DNA of 64,000 nucleotides, taken from the NCBI GenBank assembly GCA_028679185.1, contig JAJRBZ010000038.1, forward strand, positions 1-64,000. Reading direction: 5' to 3'. The stretch comes from Methanoregula sp. (GTDB lineage: Archaea > Halobacteriota > Methanomicrobia > Methanomicrobiales > Methanospirillaceae). Position numbers and translations under genes: made by a program. The notes below the pieces were generated by a model. That model searched no databases, had not been told where the DNA came from, and worked only from the letters and a program-made list of their open reading frames with translations. Shown here piece after piece: positions 30,535 through 46,164 of the stretch (position 1 is the stretch's first letter; every line of letters starts with the position of its first letter).

Positions 30535-32784
30535 TTATTTTCCGGTCTGGAATTTTTGATTTGCCGCAAACCTGTAGGCTCCATTCGGCACAGTAATCTC
30601 AAACCGTGCTCCTTTGCCGGATTCTCCGTTTTCGTTAATGGTTATTCCGGTGATTGAAAGGATCTCCCGTATAAGAAATAATCCGTATCCCGTATTTTTT
30701 CCAAATCCTCGTTGGAATAAATGCTTCTTTGTTTCACTGTCGATTCCACCACCATTATCTTCGCATATGATGGTCAGTTTATTGCCATTTTCACGAGCTG
30801 AAAATTGTATCGAACTGGTATTCTGTCCATGTCTCACTGCATTTTCCAAAAGATTGTAGAAAACCTTTCCTAACAGGGGATCTGCAAAAATCTCAATATT
30901 ACTGAAATGGATCTGAACAGACACCAAACTCAGGTCAAGCAGATTTTGAACATTAACGATTGTATCATGCACATTCTGCCATTGAGGGGCGTGCATCCCG
31001 ATATCCTGATAGTGTTTGGTGAACGTAATCTGCTGGTTGATCCGTTCGGTCGCTGTTGTTTCCTTTTTAATAAAACTGAGAAGTTTTTCATCAGACGCAA
31101 ATTCCTCGGACAACGCCAGGTACCCGGAAAGAACCGTCAGCTGGTTGAGGATATCATGCCTGGTAATACTTGACAGGAGATTCAGTTTCTGGCAGGCAAG
31201 AGCCAGGGCATCTTCCGTCCTCTTGTTTTCTGTAATATCCCGCCCGACGGACTGGTATTCGACAATTGAACCTTTTTTATCAAATATCGCCCGGTCAGAC
31301 CACCGGTGCCATCGGACAGATCCGTCTGGCATAATAATACGATGTGTATCGGTTGCAGAAGGATTCTCCTTTGTCAGTGATGCAAAATGTTCTCTTACCT
31401 GACGGTGATCTTCCTGGGGAATTCTGGGAAAAAATTTTTTCCCAACGATTTCCTGACGTGATTTATTAAAATACTGGCAGTATGCCTCATTTACAAATAA
31501 TTGCATGCCGTCAGGCCGGAAACGCGAAATTAACTCAGACTGATCTTCGACAACATTCCGGTATGTTCTTTCGCTCTTCCGCACCGCTTCTTCTGCCTGT
31601 TTACGGTCGCTTACATCCCTGACAATTGCCTGAAGGAGTGTCTTTCCGCCTATTGTCACACGGTTCAGTGTTATTTCAGCATAGAAAGTAATGCCATCCA
31701 ACCGTGCGAATAACCAGTCGAAAACAGGAGTTATGCCATTGAGAGCCTCTGAAATTTTTTCCAGTCCTTTTTGTTCAGAACTGACGCGATCGGGTTGCAT
31801 TACCGGGGAAAAATCGATCAGCGATCTCCCCAGGATTTCCTGCTTTTTTGTACACCCGAATAGCGATACTGCCCGGTTGTTGCAACTGGTAAATCTGGTA
31901 TTTTCCAAAAGAAAGATTGCATCCTGGGCAGATTCAAACAGCGAACGGTATTGTTCTTCGCTTTCTTTAAGGGATTCTTCTGTTCTTTTGTTTTCGGTTA
32001 TATCCCTGAAAACTTCTATTGCCCCGGTAATATTTCCTTTTGCATCATATAACGGGGATGCGATGAACCAGAGATATGCACCTCTTCCCCCGTTAAGTAA
32101 CGGGAATTCCAATTCAGAAATGAGTTTGTTGTTTTTGCGAATAATAAACGGATATCTCTTTTCGATTTCTTTATCATCGTGGAGAACAAGATCGAGAAGA
32201 AGAGGGTCCTTTTTACCATAAAAAGGCAGAGCATAGATATAATCTCCTTCACCGATTATCGTGGTTTTTTGCACCCCCGTCATTTCCTCCATCGCTTTAT
32301 TCCATGCAATAACCTTTCCTTCAAGATCGATGGCAAAGGTCGCATCAGGAAGGAAGTTGATGAGGTCAGACAACCGCTCCGCTGCGTTTTTATGTGCTTC
32401 GCGTAACTGTTTCCGTTTAACTGCTTTTTTTATGTTATTTGCCAGTTCATCAAATTGAAATCGCGGATCGCTCCCTTTTGTAATATAAAAATCAGCTCCA
32501 TTATTGAGTGCAGCGATAACAACTTCTTCCCTGCCTTTACCGGTAAAAAAAATGAAGGGAATATCGCCCAATTCTGTGTGGACATATTTGAGGAAGGTGA
32601 TGCCATCCATACCGGGCATCTGGTAATCGGACACGATGGCATCGTAGGATTTTAGTTTTTCTGTATCCAGGACTTCATATGCAGACGTTGTTATATCGAT
32701 GGTGAATTCCTTGGATTTTTCCAGAAATATCTTTACTATTTCAAGAAGAACGGGTTCATCATCAACATACAGGACTTTATACAT
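30535..32784 (-). CDS. REC-PAS-PAS-PAS sensor histidine kinase
   Basis: N-terminal receiver (VDDEP...SDYQMPGMDG...FFTGKG), several PAS segments, SSITRHDILNQL and complete HATPase boxes (NLLENAVRHG, EDNGGGI, GFGKNTGYGLFL). Confidence 0.88.
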   Translation of the reverse strand: MYKVLYVDDEPVLLEIVKIFLEKSKEFTIDITTSAYEVLDTEKLKSYDAIVSDYQMPGMDGITFLKYVHTELGDIPFIFFTGKGREEVVIAALNNGADFYITKGSDPRFQFDELANNIKKAVKRKQLREAHKNAAERLSDLINFLPDATFAIDLEGKVIAWNKAMEEMTGVQKTTIIGEGDYIYALPFYGKKDPLLLDLVLHDDKEIEKRYPFIIRKNNKLISELEFPLLNGGRGAYLWFIASPLYDAKGNITGAIEVFRDITENKRTEESLKESEEQYRSLFESAQDAIFLLENTRFTSCNNRAVSLFGCTKKQEILGRSLIDFSPVMQPDRVSSEQKGLEKISEALNGITPVFDWLFARLDGITFYAEITLNRVTIGGKTLLQAIVRDVSDRKQAEEAVRKSERTYRNVVEDQSELISRFRPDGMQLFVNEAYCQYFNKSRQEIVGKKFFPRIPQEDHRQVREHFASLTKENPSATDTHRIIMPDGSVRWHRWSDRAIFDKKGSIVEYQSVGRDITENKRTEDALALACQKLNLLSSITRHDILNQLTVLSGYLALSEEFASDEKLLSFIKKETTATERINQQITFTKHYQDIGMHAPQWQNVHDTIVNVQNLLDLSLVSVQIHFSNIEIFADPLLGKVFYNLLENAVRHGQNTSSIQFSARENGNKLTIICEDNGGGIDSETKKHLFQRGFGKNTGYGLFLIREILSITGITINENGESGKGARFEITVPNGAYRFAANQKFQTGK

Positions 32785-33202
32785 ATTGATCTCCTGAAAG
32801 AACCATATCGATATTGATGTAGCGTTGATATAAAATAATGCAAGGCACCGGTGCAAATCTGGAATTGAAGATTTACACTATCCGGGTCAATGTAAGAAAA
32901 AATCTGAATACGGAACATTTTTTCCGGAAATAAAATGAGGTCTGAACAGCGGGATCGGTCTTCCTGAAGGGGAGTGGTTTTGCCGCCGATTGTAACTCTC
33001 CCGGCAAGGGATGAGAAAAAGCGACCGATTTCCTTTATATGAGCCATGTCTTCATCCGATTACCCTTGCTTAGAGGACCGGGCGGGCTTTCTTTTCAGTT
33101 TCAATAATTGTTGTTATTGCAGTCTTAAGACATTCGTGGCTGACTGCACTCTGCGGGGTTCTGACCGTACCTTTTTTTAGCACCTGTCACCATTATGAGA
33201 TC

Positions 33203-33511
33203 ATGAATTATCCCTTCGGTCATGGATTTGTCACCAGTATTACGCTTATCTGCCGGCATTTCGCACTCCCTCCCGAACAAGCCTGGTTCGGGGCCGGCGA
33301 TCATGTCGAGGGGCTGGTGCTGCCCGAGAAATTTAAAGGTACTGAAATTGAAGAACTCACCACGCTCTTAAAAAAGAAAGTAATCTGGCATCAGCCGGGA
33401 ACTATGGACAAGGAAGATGCAAGAGACGTGATTCTGACGCTGAACCGGCTCGTCATTGCAATTGACCATGAGCTCGGTATTTCAGACGCATCAATCGGTG
33501 AGTTCCGGTAA
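33203..33511 (+). CDS. conserved hypothetical protein (102 aa)
   Basis: single ORF with plausible start and soluble composition, upstream of gyrB. Confidence 0.5.
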   Translation: MNYPFGHGFVTSITLICRHFALPPEQAWFGAGDHVEGLVLPEKFKGTEIEELTTLLKKKVIWHQPGTMDKEDARDVILTLNRLVIAIDHELGISDASIGEFR

Positions 33512-33620
33512 CGGGAGGAATCCTTTTATACCCATTGACGGTATTAACGCCTTATCCTTTAAGTCATCGCACGCCCAATAATTATTATGATTTCAGTACC
33601 ATATTTTTTTATTTTTCTAA

Positions 33621-38184
<4,564 letters not shown>

Positions 38185-38240
38185 TTTCATACAACCGCAC
38201 CCTATCTTTTTTTAGTTTTGGTTTTTTTCGTGGGGAAGTA

Positions 38241-39664
38241 TTATCGTTGAAACGTGAGTACTGCCACAATTAAACACAAAATCGCTGAAATCACCATAAT
38301 CTGACTGATGGACAGGGCCAACAGAGCCGGACCTGCATCCGGCACAGCACCATTGTAGCCGGCATTGTTCAGCTGGAGCGAAAGGAGAATACTACCTAGT
38401 GAGACACCCAGGGCCATACCAAGGTTCCTGCCTGTGGCAGTAACGCTTGATGCGACTGCAAGGTGCTCTTTTGGAAGAGCATTCATGATAGTAGTATTGT
38501 TCGGGCTCTGGAATAATCCGACACCGATGCCAAAAAACACGAATGAAACAAGAATGCCGGGTACTTCACGGGTCAGGGAAAAGTACGCAAGCATCCCGAA
38601 CGCGATGGTCGTTATCAACATTCCCAATGAAGCGTAATTGCGTTTTGGACGTCGATCATACAATGATCCGGCAACTGGTGCAACAATCACCATAACTGCT
38701 GGGTTGATCAAAAAGACCAGTCCTACCTGGGAAGGGCGGTAAACGAGTACTCCCTCGAAATAAAAGGGACCAACAACAACCATCATAAAATTTGCAACAA
38801 ATGCTATAACGAGACCGAGTACCGAAAGAAGGAATGCCCGGTTTGAAAACAGGGAAAGATTCAGCAATGGCGCCGGGCAGCGTTTCTCGTGCCATATGAA
38901 CATCACGAGCATGCAACAAAAAACCGCTGTCCCGATAAGGACCCCAAATGTAATTGCGGTATCAGCAGCCAGGCTCCCGAGCACAAGAATAAGGGACACA
39001 AATACTCCCATCAGCGCTGCTGATCCGTGCCAGTCGAAATTAAACTGCCCAATGTGACGGGTATCGAACCGCAGGTACATCAGTGCTGCAATGATAAGCA
39101 ACACACCCAGGGGAATATTAATAAAAAAGATATACTGCCACCCAAGGGAATCCACAATAAATCCCCCAAGGACCGGGCCGGCAATACTGCCAATTGCAAC
39201 AGTTGATCCCAGATACCCCATAGCCCGACCTCGCTGTGATGACGGTGTAGTGTCAAAGATCAAAGCTGATGAGATAGAAAAAAGCATTGCTGCTCCGGCA
39301 CCCTGCAGGATCCTGAAAAAGATTAGTTCAGCAAGGTTTACTGATAATCCGCAGGCAAGCGAGCTTGCCGTGAAGATAACCCAACCCATAAAAAAAGCCG
39401 TGCACGACCGATATAGTCGGATACCTGTCCAAATACAAGCAGAAGACTTGTCATGGTGATCAGATATGCTGTGATAGCCCACTGGGAATCGGATAAGTCA
39501 GCAAAAAAAAAGCGCGTCATGGAAGGTAGTGCAATATTTACAACAGTGCCGTCAATGACTGCCATCAGGACAGCAAAGAGAACGATGAAGAGAACTGCAT
39601 AACAATGGCCATAGCGTGATGATCCACCTTGGTTCTCATCCTCAACTGACCTGCCAGCGCGCAT
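38241..39664 (-). pseudogene. MFS (DHA2-like) drug transporter, disrupted by a -1 frameshift
   Basis: ORF 39338-39664 (AVIDGTVVNIALPSM...GQVSDYIGRARLF) continues in another frame as MGWVIFTASSLACGLSVNLAELIFFRILQGAGAAML (ORF 38241-39482); junction is the 7-A run at 39390-39396. Confidence 0.8.
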
Positions 39665-39802
39665 TTTGCAATTCTTATTTAACTACGTATGTGTCAGGTT
39701 TCACGATTGTCATAATGGTCCATTCCGTATCCATTATGGGCTGATTCCAGAAGAGTAATGGGTTTTTTTATAAAAGATTACACATCGTTATATGGTGCAC
39801 CG

Positions 39803-40219
39803 ATGTTCAGGAAGATCATTGAGATTACGACTCAACGGGAAGGAGAGATAATCGATATTACTCCGGAGATAAAAAAAGCTGTCCATGACAGTAAAGTACA
39901 TGATGGACTTGTCCATCTCTTTGTACAGCACTCTACGGCGGCACTCACGACAATCGAGTTTGAACCCGGAGTACTTTTGGATCTTAAACGATCACTGTCG
40001 GTCCTTGCCCCGGATAATGCTGAATATGCACACAATGCAAGGTGGGGTGACGGAAACGGGCGTTCCCATGTTAAGGCCGCTCTTGTCGGCCCTTCCCTCA
40101 CTATACCGGTTGACCGGGGAACCCTGATGTGCGGGACATGGCAGCAGATAGTCCTGATTGAGCTTGATGTTAACGCAGGCCGAAAACGGGAAGTGGTGTG
40201 CACGATTCTGGGAAATTAA
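39803..40219 (+). CDS. YjbQ/UPF0047 family protein
   Basis: GLVHLFVQHSTAALTTIEFEPGVLLDL, ARWGDGNGRSHVKAALVGPSLTIPV, GTWQQIVLIELD. Confidence 0.88.
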   Translation: MFRKIIEITTQREGEIIDITPEIKKAVHDSKVHDGLVHLFVQHSTAALTTIEFEPGVLLDLKRSLSVLAPDNAEYAHNARWGDGNGRSHVKAALVGPSLTIPVDRGTLMCGTWQQIVLIELDVNAGRKREVVCTILGN

Positions 40220-40487
40220 TGAGGTGCTGCGTGCGCCGGATAAATGCTCAATGGAAGCTTAATGTATACCAGAATATTTCTTCCAGCTGCTCCATTACAC
40301 CAGAAATGTGAATCCATCCGGACAGTTATTGGAGCATCCCCGCGTTCTGTAAAGTGGCAGTACAGGTGAATGTCACGGTTCACCGAGGTATCCTGCAAAT
40401 GAATTTCGTAGTATCACATAAAAAATGATTCTGACGACGCTGATCTGTTTGTCATCTCATCGTGTCTGTTCCCTGCCCTTTCCCCGA

Positions 40488-40745
40488 TTATTCAGTGAAC
40501 GCAATATAGAGCGCGGCAGCAACAAACAGGTATCCACAGATCCTCAGAAGGACAAAAGTAACTTCAGGAAACAGGGTAAGCCCGAGCAATGTGTTGAGGT
40601 GCGATAATCCAAACATTCCAAATGCAATTCCGATAAACAGCGCACCAATAGATTCCCTTTTCCGATATACGAAGTATCCCAGCAGGAGGATGGCTGCGCA
40701 CAGGATAAGGTTTACCAGGACAATGGGATCAGGAACGAAAGCCAC
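40488..40745 (-). CDS. small membrane protein (85 aa)
   Basis: three hydrophobic segments. Confidence 0.5.
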   Translation of the reverse strand: MAFVPDPIVLVNLILCAAILLLGYFVYRKRESIGALFIGIAFGMFGLSHLNTLLGLTLFPEVTFVLLRICGYLFVAAALYIAFTE

Positions 40746-41029
40746 AGTTTTTTGTTCACCGATTTCCTCTTGGTGTTGTCTGTATTAAAGATATCACACC
40801 GCTCTGGTTAGGTGTGAGGGAAGACGGGCTGGTTATTTTGAGAAAACCGGTTCGTCCGATCCGTACCGCCCTGCGTGGAAGCATGTAAGATCCTATGGCG
40901 GAACATAAGTTAAAAGCCCTGTGGATTATCGCTTTATTACATGCAGGAAGGGAATTAAGAAAAATTTTATATCTTCACTACCTATCCACATGACTACTCA
41001 GTCAAATTTTAAAAAAGAGAGTGTCTGTT

Positions 41030-42262
41030 ATGCTCTACCGTACAGTCCCCAAAACCGGTGATAAACTCTCTGTCCTCGGCTTCGGATATATGCGGCTGCC
41101 ACAAAAAAAAAGCGGCGGTATTGATGAAGAACGTGCCATCCGCCAACTAAGATATGCCATTGACAACGGGGTAAATTATGTTGACACGGCACCTGCCTAT
41201 CATTTCGGAAAAAGTGAGAAAGTGCTTGCCCGTGCACTCGCAGATGGTTACCGGGAAAAAGTCCGGATTGCAACAAAACTCCCTCCATGGTCAGTTCATT
41301 CCCGGGATGATATGGACAGGATTCTTTCATCACAACTTGCCACGCTCCATACCAGTCATATTGATTATTACCTCCTGCACAGTCTGTCGAAGGTTACCTG
41401 GGAGAAGATGAAAAATCTCGGTGTACGGGAATTCCTCGATTCTGCAAAAAAAGACTCAAGAATAAATAATGCCGGTTTTTCGTTCCATGGTGACACCGCA
41501 ACATTCAAAGAAATTATTGATTCGTATGACTGGGAATTCTGCCAGATTCAGTATAATTATCTTGATGAGCACATCCAGGCCGGCACTGAAGGGCTTTCTT
41601 ATGCGGCAGGAAAACAGCTCGGCGTAATGATTATGGAGCCGCTCCGTGGTGGTAACCTTGCAGGACCGGTACCGGATGAGATAAAAAGAATTTGGGATGA
41701 ATCATCTGTTAAACGATCCCCGGCCGAATGGGCGTTTCGCTGGGTATGGAACCATCCTGAAGTTACCGTTGTCCTTTCCGGGATGAACGATGAAATCCAT
41801 ATTGATGAAAACCTTCGCATCGCACAGGACGCTATCCCGAATTCACTCTCACCGGCAGAACTTGACAGCATTGCCCGTGTTCGCGATATGTTCCAGCAAC
41901 GAATGAAGGTCGGTTGCTCGGGCTGTGGGTACTGCATGCCATGTCCTGCAGGCGTTGATATCCCGGGCTGTTTTTCCCTTTATAATGCCCATCATCTTTT
42001 TCCTCAAGACCGTAGTGCAAAATTCCAATATTTGGGCCGTCATGGCGGTTTACTCTCTCCCGTTTCTTATGCCGGTCTGTGCAGGCAATGCGGTAAATGT
42101 GTAAAGAGCTGCCCCCAGCATTTGAGTATCCCCGATCATCTCCAAGACGTATCAACAGACATGGAGGGTATGATGGGTGTAATTGTCCCGTTGCTTAAGG
42201 GTGGTCTCTGGTGTATGAATCAGATCGGGCGTATCGGGCAGATTTTTGCGTTCAACAAATAA
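41030..42262 (+). CDS. aldo/keto reductase with C-terminal 4Fe-4S ferredoxin domain
   Basis: VLGFGYMRLP, NYVDTAPAYHFGKSE, IDYYLLHSL; CSGCGYCMPCPAGVDIP and CRQCGKCVKSCPQ; start taken at the internal ATG (MLYRTVPKTG). Confidence 0.9.
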   Translation: MLYRTVPKTGDKLSVLGFGYMRLPQKKSGGIDEERAIRQLRYAIDNGVNYVDTAPAYHFGKSEKVLARALADGYREKVRIATKLPPWSVHSRDDMDRILSSQLATLHTSHIDYYLLHSLSKVTWEKMKNLGVREFLDSAKKDSRINNAGFSFHGDTATFKEIIDSYDWEFCQIQYNYLDEHIQAGTEGLSYAAGKQLGVMIMEPLRGGNLAGPVPDEIKRIWDESSVKRSPAEWAFRWVWNHPEVTVVLSGMNDEIHIDENLRIAQDAIPNSLSPAELDSIARVRDMFQQRMKVGCSGCGYCMPCPAGVDIPGCFSLYNAHHLFPQDRSAKFQYLGRHGGLLSPVSYAGLCRQCGKCVKSCPQHLSIPDHLQDVSTDMEGMMGVIVPLLKGGLWCMNQIGRIGQIFAFNK

Positions 42263-42367
42263 CCCGGGTTATTACACAGGTATAGCGCACTGTAATTCTT
42301 CTTTTATCAAAAACCGGATCCAAAAAATGATTTTTTATTGATTTTCAGACATTTATTTTCGGGTGCG

Positions 42368-43297
42368 TCAGTTCGAGCCGGGGATCCGTGGAATCTCCCG
42401 CATCGATTTTACCAGGAAAAATCCTACTACCCCAAACGTAATCACCGGTGATATCCAGAACGGGATATGAACGCTGAACCCCTCCATGATCATAATAATT
42501 CCAAGGAATAATATTGAGTACATTGCACCGTTCTTTAAATAACGGTATTTTTTGATATTTTCAACATTACGCACGGTGAGTTCACGTACGACAAATGCCC
42601 CGATACCATTGCCGATCAGAATCAGGGGGACTGCCATGGTGAATGCGAATGCACCGATGACCCCGTCAATTGAGAATGTGGCATCGATAACTTCCAGATA
42701 AAAGATTTTGCTGAGATCTGACATGTCGGAAGAACGGAGCATCTTTTCCTCAGCGAGTTCAGCATTCTTTCTAAATCCATGCACGATAAAAAAAGCCGTG
42801 GAGCCTACAACAGATCCAAATGCAATAAGTGGACTTTTTTCCAGAGCGAACCAGACAAGACAGGTCAGCAGGACAGATACAAGAGCAAAGAACCAGACAC
42901 CTTTTGTGGCAATATAGCGCTCTCCCGTCAGGCCGAAATTTTTATTTTCCAGAAACAGCCAGTTAAGGAACAAAAAAAGCAAAAACGTCCCCCCGGCCAT
43001 CAGAAGAATAGGAGCAGACTGTTCGATGGATGCAATAACTATCGGATCACTTGTGAGTGTGGCGGTGAATGCCTCCAGCGGGCTGAGCGCGGGGGCAGAT
43101 GCCCAGACAATCAGCCAGGGCAACAGCCCCCGAACCGCAAAAACCGCAAGTATCAAGCCCCAAAGTAAAAACCAGCGTTTTGCCCTTTCACTCATAGTGC
43201 TGAGCACTTCGGCATTGATAATGGCATTGTCAATGCTGGTAATGGTCTCAAACAAAACGAGACCTGCAATAACAAGGATGATGGTAAGGATGTCCAT
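42368..43297 (-). CDS. DUF475/TerC-like integral membrane protein
   Basis: SIDNAIINAEVLSTMS and EVIDATFSIDGVIGAFAFT motifs with multiple TM segments. Confidence 0.75.
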   Translation of the reverse strand: MDILTIILVIAGLVLFETITSIDNAIINAEVLSTMSERAKRWFLLWGLILAVFAVRGLLPWLIVWASAPALSPLEAFTATLTSDPIVIASIEQSAPILLMAGGTFLLFLFLNWLFLENKNFGLTGERYIATKGVWFFALVSVLLTCLVWFALEKSPLIAFGSVVGSTAFFIVHGFRKNAELAEEKMLRSSDMSDLSKIFYLEVIDATFSIDGVIGAFAFTMAVPLILIGNGIGAFVVRELTVRNVENIKKYRYLKNGAMYSILFLGIIMIMEGFSVHIPFWISPVITFGVVGFFLVKSMREIPRIPGSN

Positions 43298-43581
43298 GAA
43301 TCACACTATAAAGGATTTTTTGCAAAAAAAAATGTACTGGAGGAACAATACCATTATGCCTGTTAAACGATACCAGCTGGGCTTTTTTACCGCAAATTCC
43401 ATACGTATTCTCATTAGTCCGGGATCCTGAAGATTCCTGAAGGTTGATGGTCCATTACAGGATCAACTGATCTCCCTGGTCAACGGGGAGTGTCCAGAAT
43501 CCCGTATGGCCGGACAGCGAGCAACCAGGGCAACTATGACACAGTAATAATTGATATATATAATTGTATTACAGAATGTAA

Positions 43582-45984
43582 ATGGATCAGAACGTCAGTC
43601 TGGTGAAGTTGGTTGCAGTGATATCGGTTCTTTATATTGATGATGATCAGGTCTTTCTGGACTTTGGCAGGCAGTATATGGAACAGGATACGAATATTAA
43701 AGTGAATACAGTCCTTTCTGCGAGAGAGGCCCTTCAACTTCTGAAAACTGATGTGTTTGACGCGATAATTTCTGAATATGAAATGCCGGACATTGATGGA
43801 ATTCAGTTACTCAAAACCGTCCGTGAAAAATTTTCAAAAATTCCTTTCATAATTTTTTCTGACAAAAACAGGGAAGAGATCTTCATTGAAGCTATCAACA
43901 ACGGTGCTGACTATTATGTCAAAAAAGGTGGAGATCCCAAAACCCAGTTTGCCGAATTATCCTTCAAGGTCCGGCGTGCTGTTGAATTTCAGGAAAGCGA
44001 ACGGAAAATTGCCCGCCTCAACCGTATAGATTCTGTTCTCCGCCGGATCAATGAGGCGGAAGTAGATATCCATGACCGGATGCAGTTAATGCAGGAAGTC
44101 TGCAAAATCATGGTCAAGGAGGGAGGATTTTTACTGGCCTGGGTCGGATTTGAGAATCCGGAAACCCGCAGGGTCAGAAGTATTGTTGCGAGCGGGGCAG
44201 TAGATGATTTTTTTGTAATGATTAGAACAGCATCCGATGATATTGTGAATGGGCAGGGACCAACTGTTAATGCAATCAGAACGGGAAAGCATATCATATG
44301 CAACAATATCACGGCATTTCCCGACATTGGGATGTGGGAAGAATATGCTATCAGGAAGGGGTACAGGTCCGCTGCCGCATTCCCGTTAATTATTGGGAAA
44401 ACAGCACGAGGGGCGATCACCCTTTACTCCGGTGTCAGTAACTTTTTTACCGATGCTGAGATCCGGTTACTCACCGGAATTTCAGAAGATATCTCGTTTG
44501 TGCTTACGACATTGGAAACGGAGGATACAAACAGAAGGGTTCAGGAGAAATTGGAATATTCAGAGCATCGATTATCTGAAATTATTAATTCTCTCCCGGC
44601 TGCGACATTTGCCATAGATACAAATGATACGGTGATTCTCTGGAACAAAACAATGGAGAAACTCACAAAGGTCAGTGCCGGGCAGGTACTTGGACGACGC
44701 AATTACGAATATTCTTTCCACCTGTTTGGAGAACGAATTCCCGGACTTCTTGATCTGGTTTTTGAACCTGATGCGGAACTGGAGAAATACCATTACACGG
44801 CTATAGAACGGACTGATACTACTGTCAGGGCAAAAATACATCGCCCCCGCCTCAAAGGCACCCCATCTATTCTTGAGATTATTGCTTCTCCTTTATATGA
44901 CCAGCAGGGGCAGCTCTCCGGTGCGATTGAATCGATATATGATATCACGGAAATCAATAAAAAAGATGAAAAATTTCATCGGTTATTTGAAAATAGTGAT
45001 TATGGTATTCTTATCCTCGAATCTGATACAAACAAGATTATTGATGTAAATCCGTCTGTTCTTACTCTTACAGGGTTTTCGCTGGAATATCTGATCGGCA
45101 AAACCATTGAGGAAACTGGTTTTTTTAAGGAAAAATTTCTGGCTGAACAATTCTATGCAGAGCTGAAAAAAACAGGAAATATACTATTCAAAGACATCCC
45201 GCTGGAGACAAAAAGCGGCATGATTATTGACGTGGAATTTATATGCAGGGTAATTTCCCTGAACGATCATTCGGTCACAGAGTGTTCTATTCACGACATA
45301 TCTGATCGGAAGCGGACTGAAAGTGCCCAGGTCCTCTCCAGAAAAAATCTCAATACATTGTCCAGCATGATCCGGCATGATATCCTGAATCAGCTTATGG
45401 TTGTCAGCGGTTCTCTTGAACTTGCATCCTATGTCCTGCAGGAACCTGATGTATTAAAACATCTCAATCGTGCTCAGACAGCAACAAAAACCATACAACG
45501 ACAGATAATATTCACCAGGGAATATGAAAATCTTGGTGCAGATGTCCCGGACTGGCAAAGAATATCAACTGTTGTCCACAGGGCATTCTTGGAAGTTGAA
45601 GCAGATACAGTGAGTCTGAACATAAAGGAGGATAATTTTGATGTCTTTGCAGATCCGCTCTTTGAAAAGGCTTTTTATCTTTTGTTCAATTATGTACACA
45701 AATACGGGGAAAAAGTTACAAGAATCGACGTCTTTAATGTCTGCACAGGTACAGAACTTATCATAACGATTGCTGATAACGGGACAGGGATTTCACCGGA
45801 AAACAAACCCCATCTCTTTGAATGGAGAGCAGGGAATGAAAAGACCCTCAGTCTCTTTCTGGTACAGAAAATTCTTTCAAGTACCGGTATAACAATCCGT
45901 GAGACAGGAGAGTTCAAAAAAGGAACACGGTTTGAAATTATTGTTCCGAAGGATGGCTTTCGTACCGGATCAATTCAACCCTGA
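43582..45984 (+). CDS. REC-GAF-PAS-PAS sensor protein with atypical receiver and HATPase
   Basis: Receiver IISEYEMPDIDG (Glu at the phosphoacceptor position), GAF-like and PAS segments, MIRHDILNQL, degenerate G2 region RAGNEKTLSLFL. Confidence 0.82.
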   Translation: MDQNVSLVKLVAVISVLYIDDDQVFLDFGRQYMEQDTNIKVNTVLSAREALQLLKTDVFDAIISEYEMPDIDGIQLLKTVREKFSKIPFIIFSDKNREEIFIEAINNGADYYVKKGGDPKTQFAELSFKVRRAVEFQESERKIARLNRIDSVLRRINEAEVDIHDRMQLMQEVCKIMVKEGGFLLAWVGFENPETRRVRSIVASGAVDDFFVMIRTASDDIVNGQGPTVNAIRTGKHIICNNITAFPDIGMWEEYAIRKGYRSAAAFPLIIGKTARGAITLYSGVSNFFTDAEIRLLTGISEDISFVLTTLETEDTNRRVQEKLEYSEHRLSEIINSLPAATFAIDTNDTVILWNKTMEKLTKVSAGQVLGRRNYEYSFHLFGERIPGLLDLVFEPDAELEKYHYTAIERTDTTVRAKIHRPRLKGTPSILEIIASPLYDQQGQLSGAIESIYDITEINKKDEKFHRLFENSDYGILILESDTNKIIDVNPSVLTLTGFSLEYLIGKTIEETGFFKEKFLAEQFYAELKKTGNILFKDIPLETKSGMIIDVEFICRVISLNDHSVTECSIHDISDRKRTESAQVLSRKNLNTLSSMIRHDILNQLMVVSGSLELASYVLQEPDVLKHLNRAQTATKTIQRQIIFTREYENLGADVPDWQRISTVVHRAFLEVEADTVSLNIKEDNFDVFADPLFEKAFYLLFNYVHKYGEKVTRIDVFNVCTGTELIITIADNGTGISPENKPHLFEWRAGNEKTLSLFLVQKILSSTGITIRETGEFKKGTRFEIIVPKDGFRTGSIQP

Positions 45985-46164
45985 TAAAAAATCCGGAAAT
46001 GAAGACAATTTTTTCACCATCTCAGCTGCTTTTTTATAGAATCAATTGAACTGTTTGTGATGAATTTGTTATCACCGTTACCCAGTCTTTCCGGTTACGA
46101 ATATATCAGTTCTGGTACAAACGAACATAAAAATAAATCCTTAACGGAACAATATTAAAATTTA

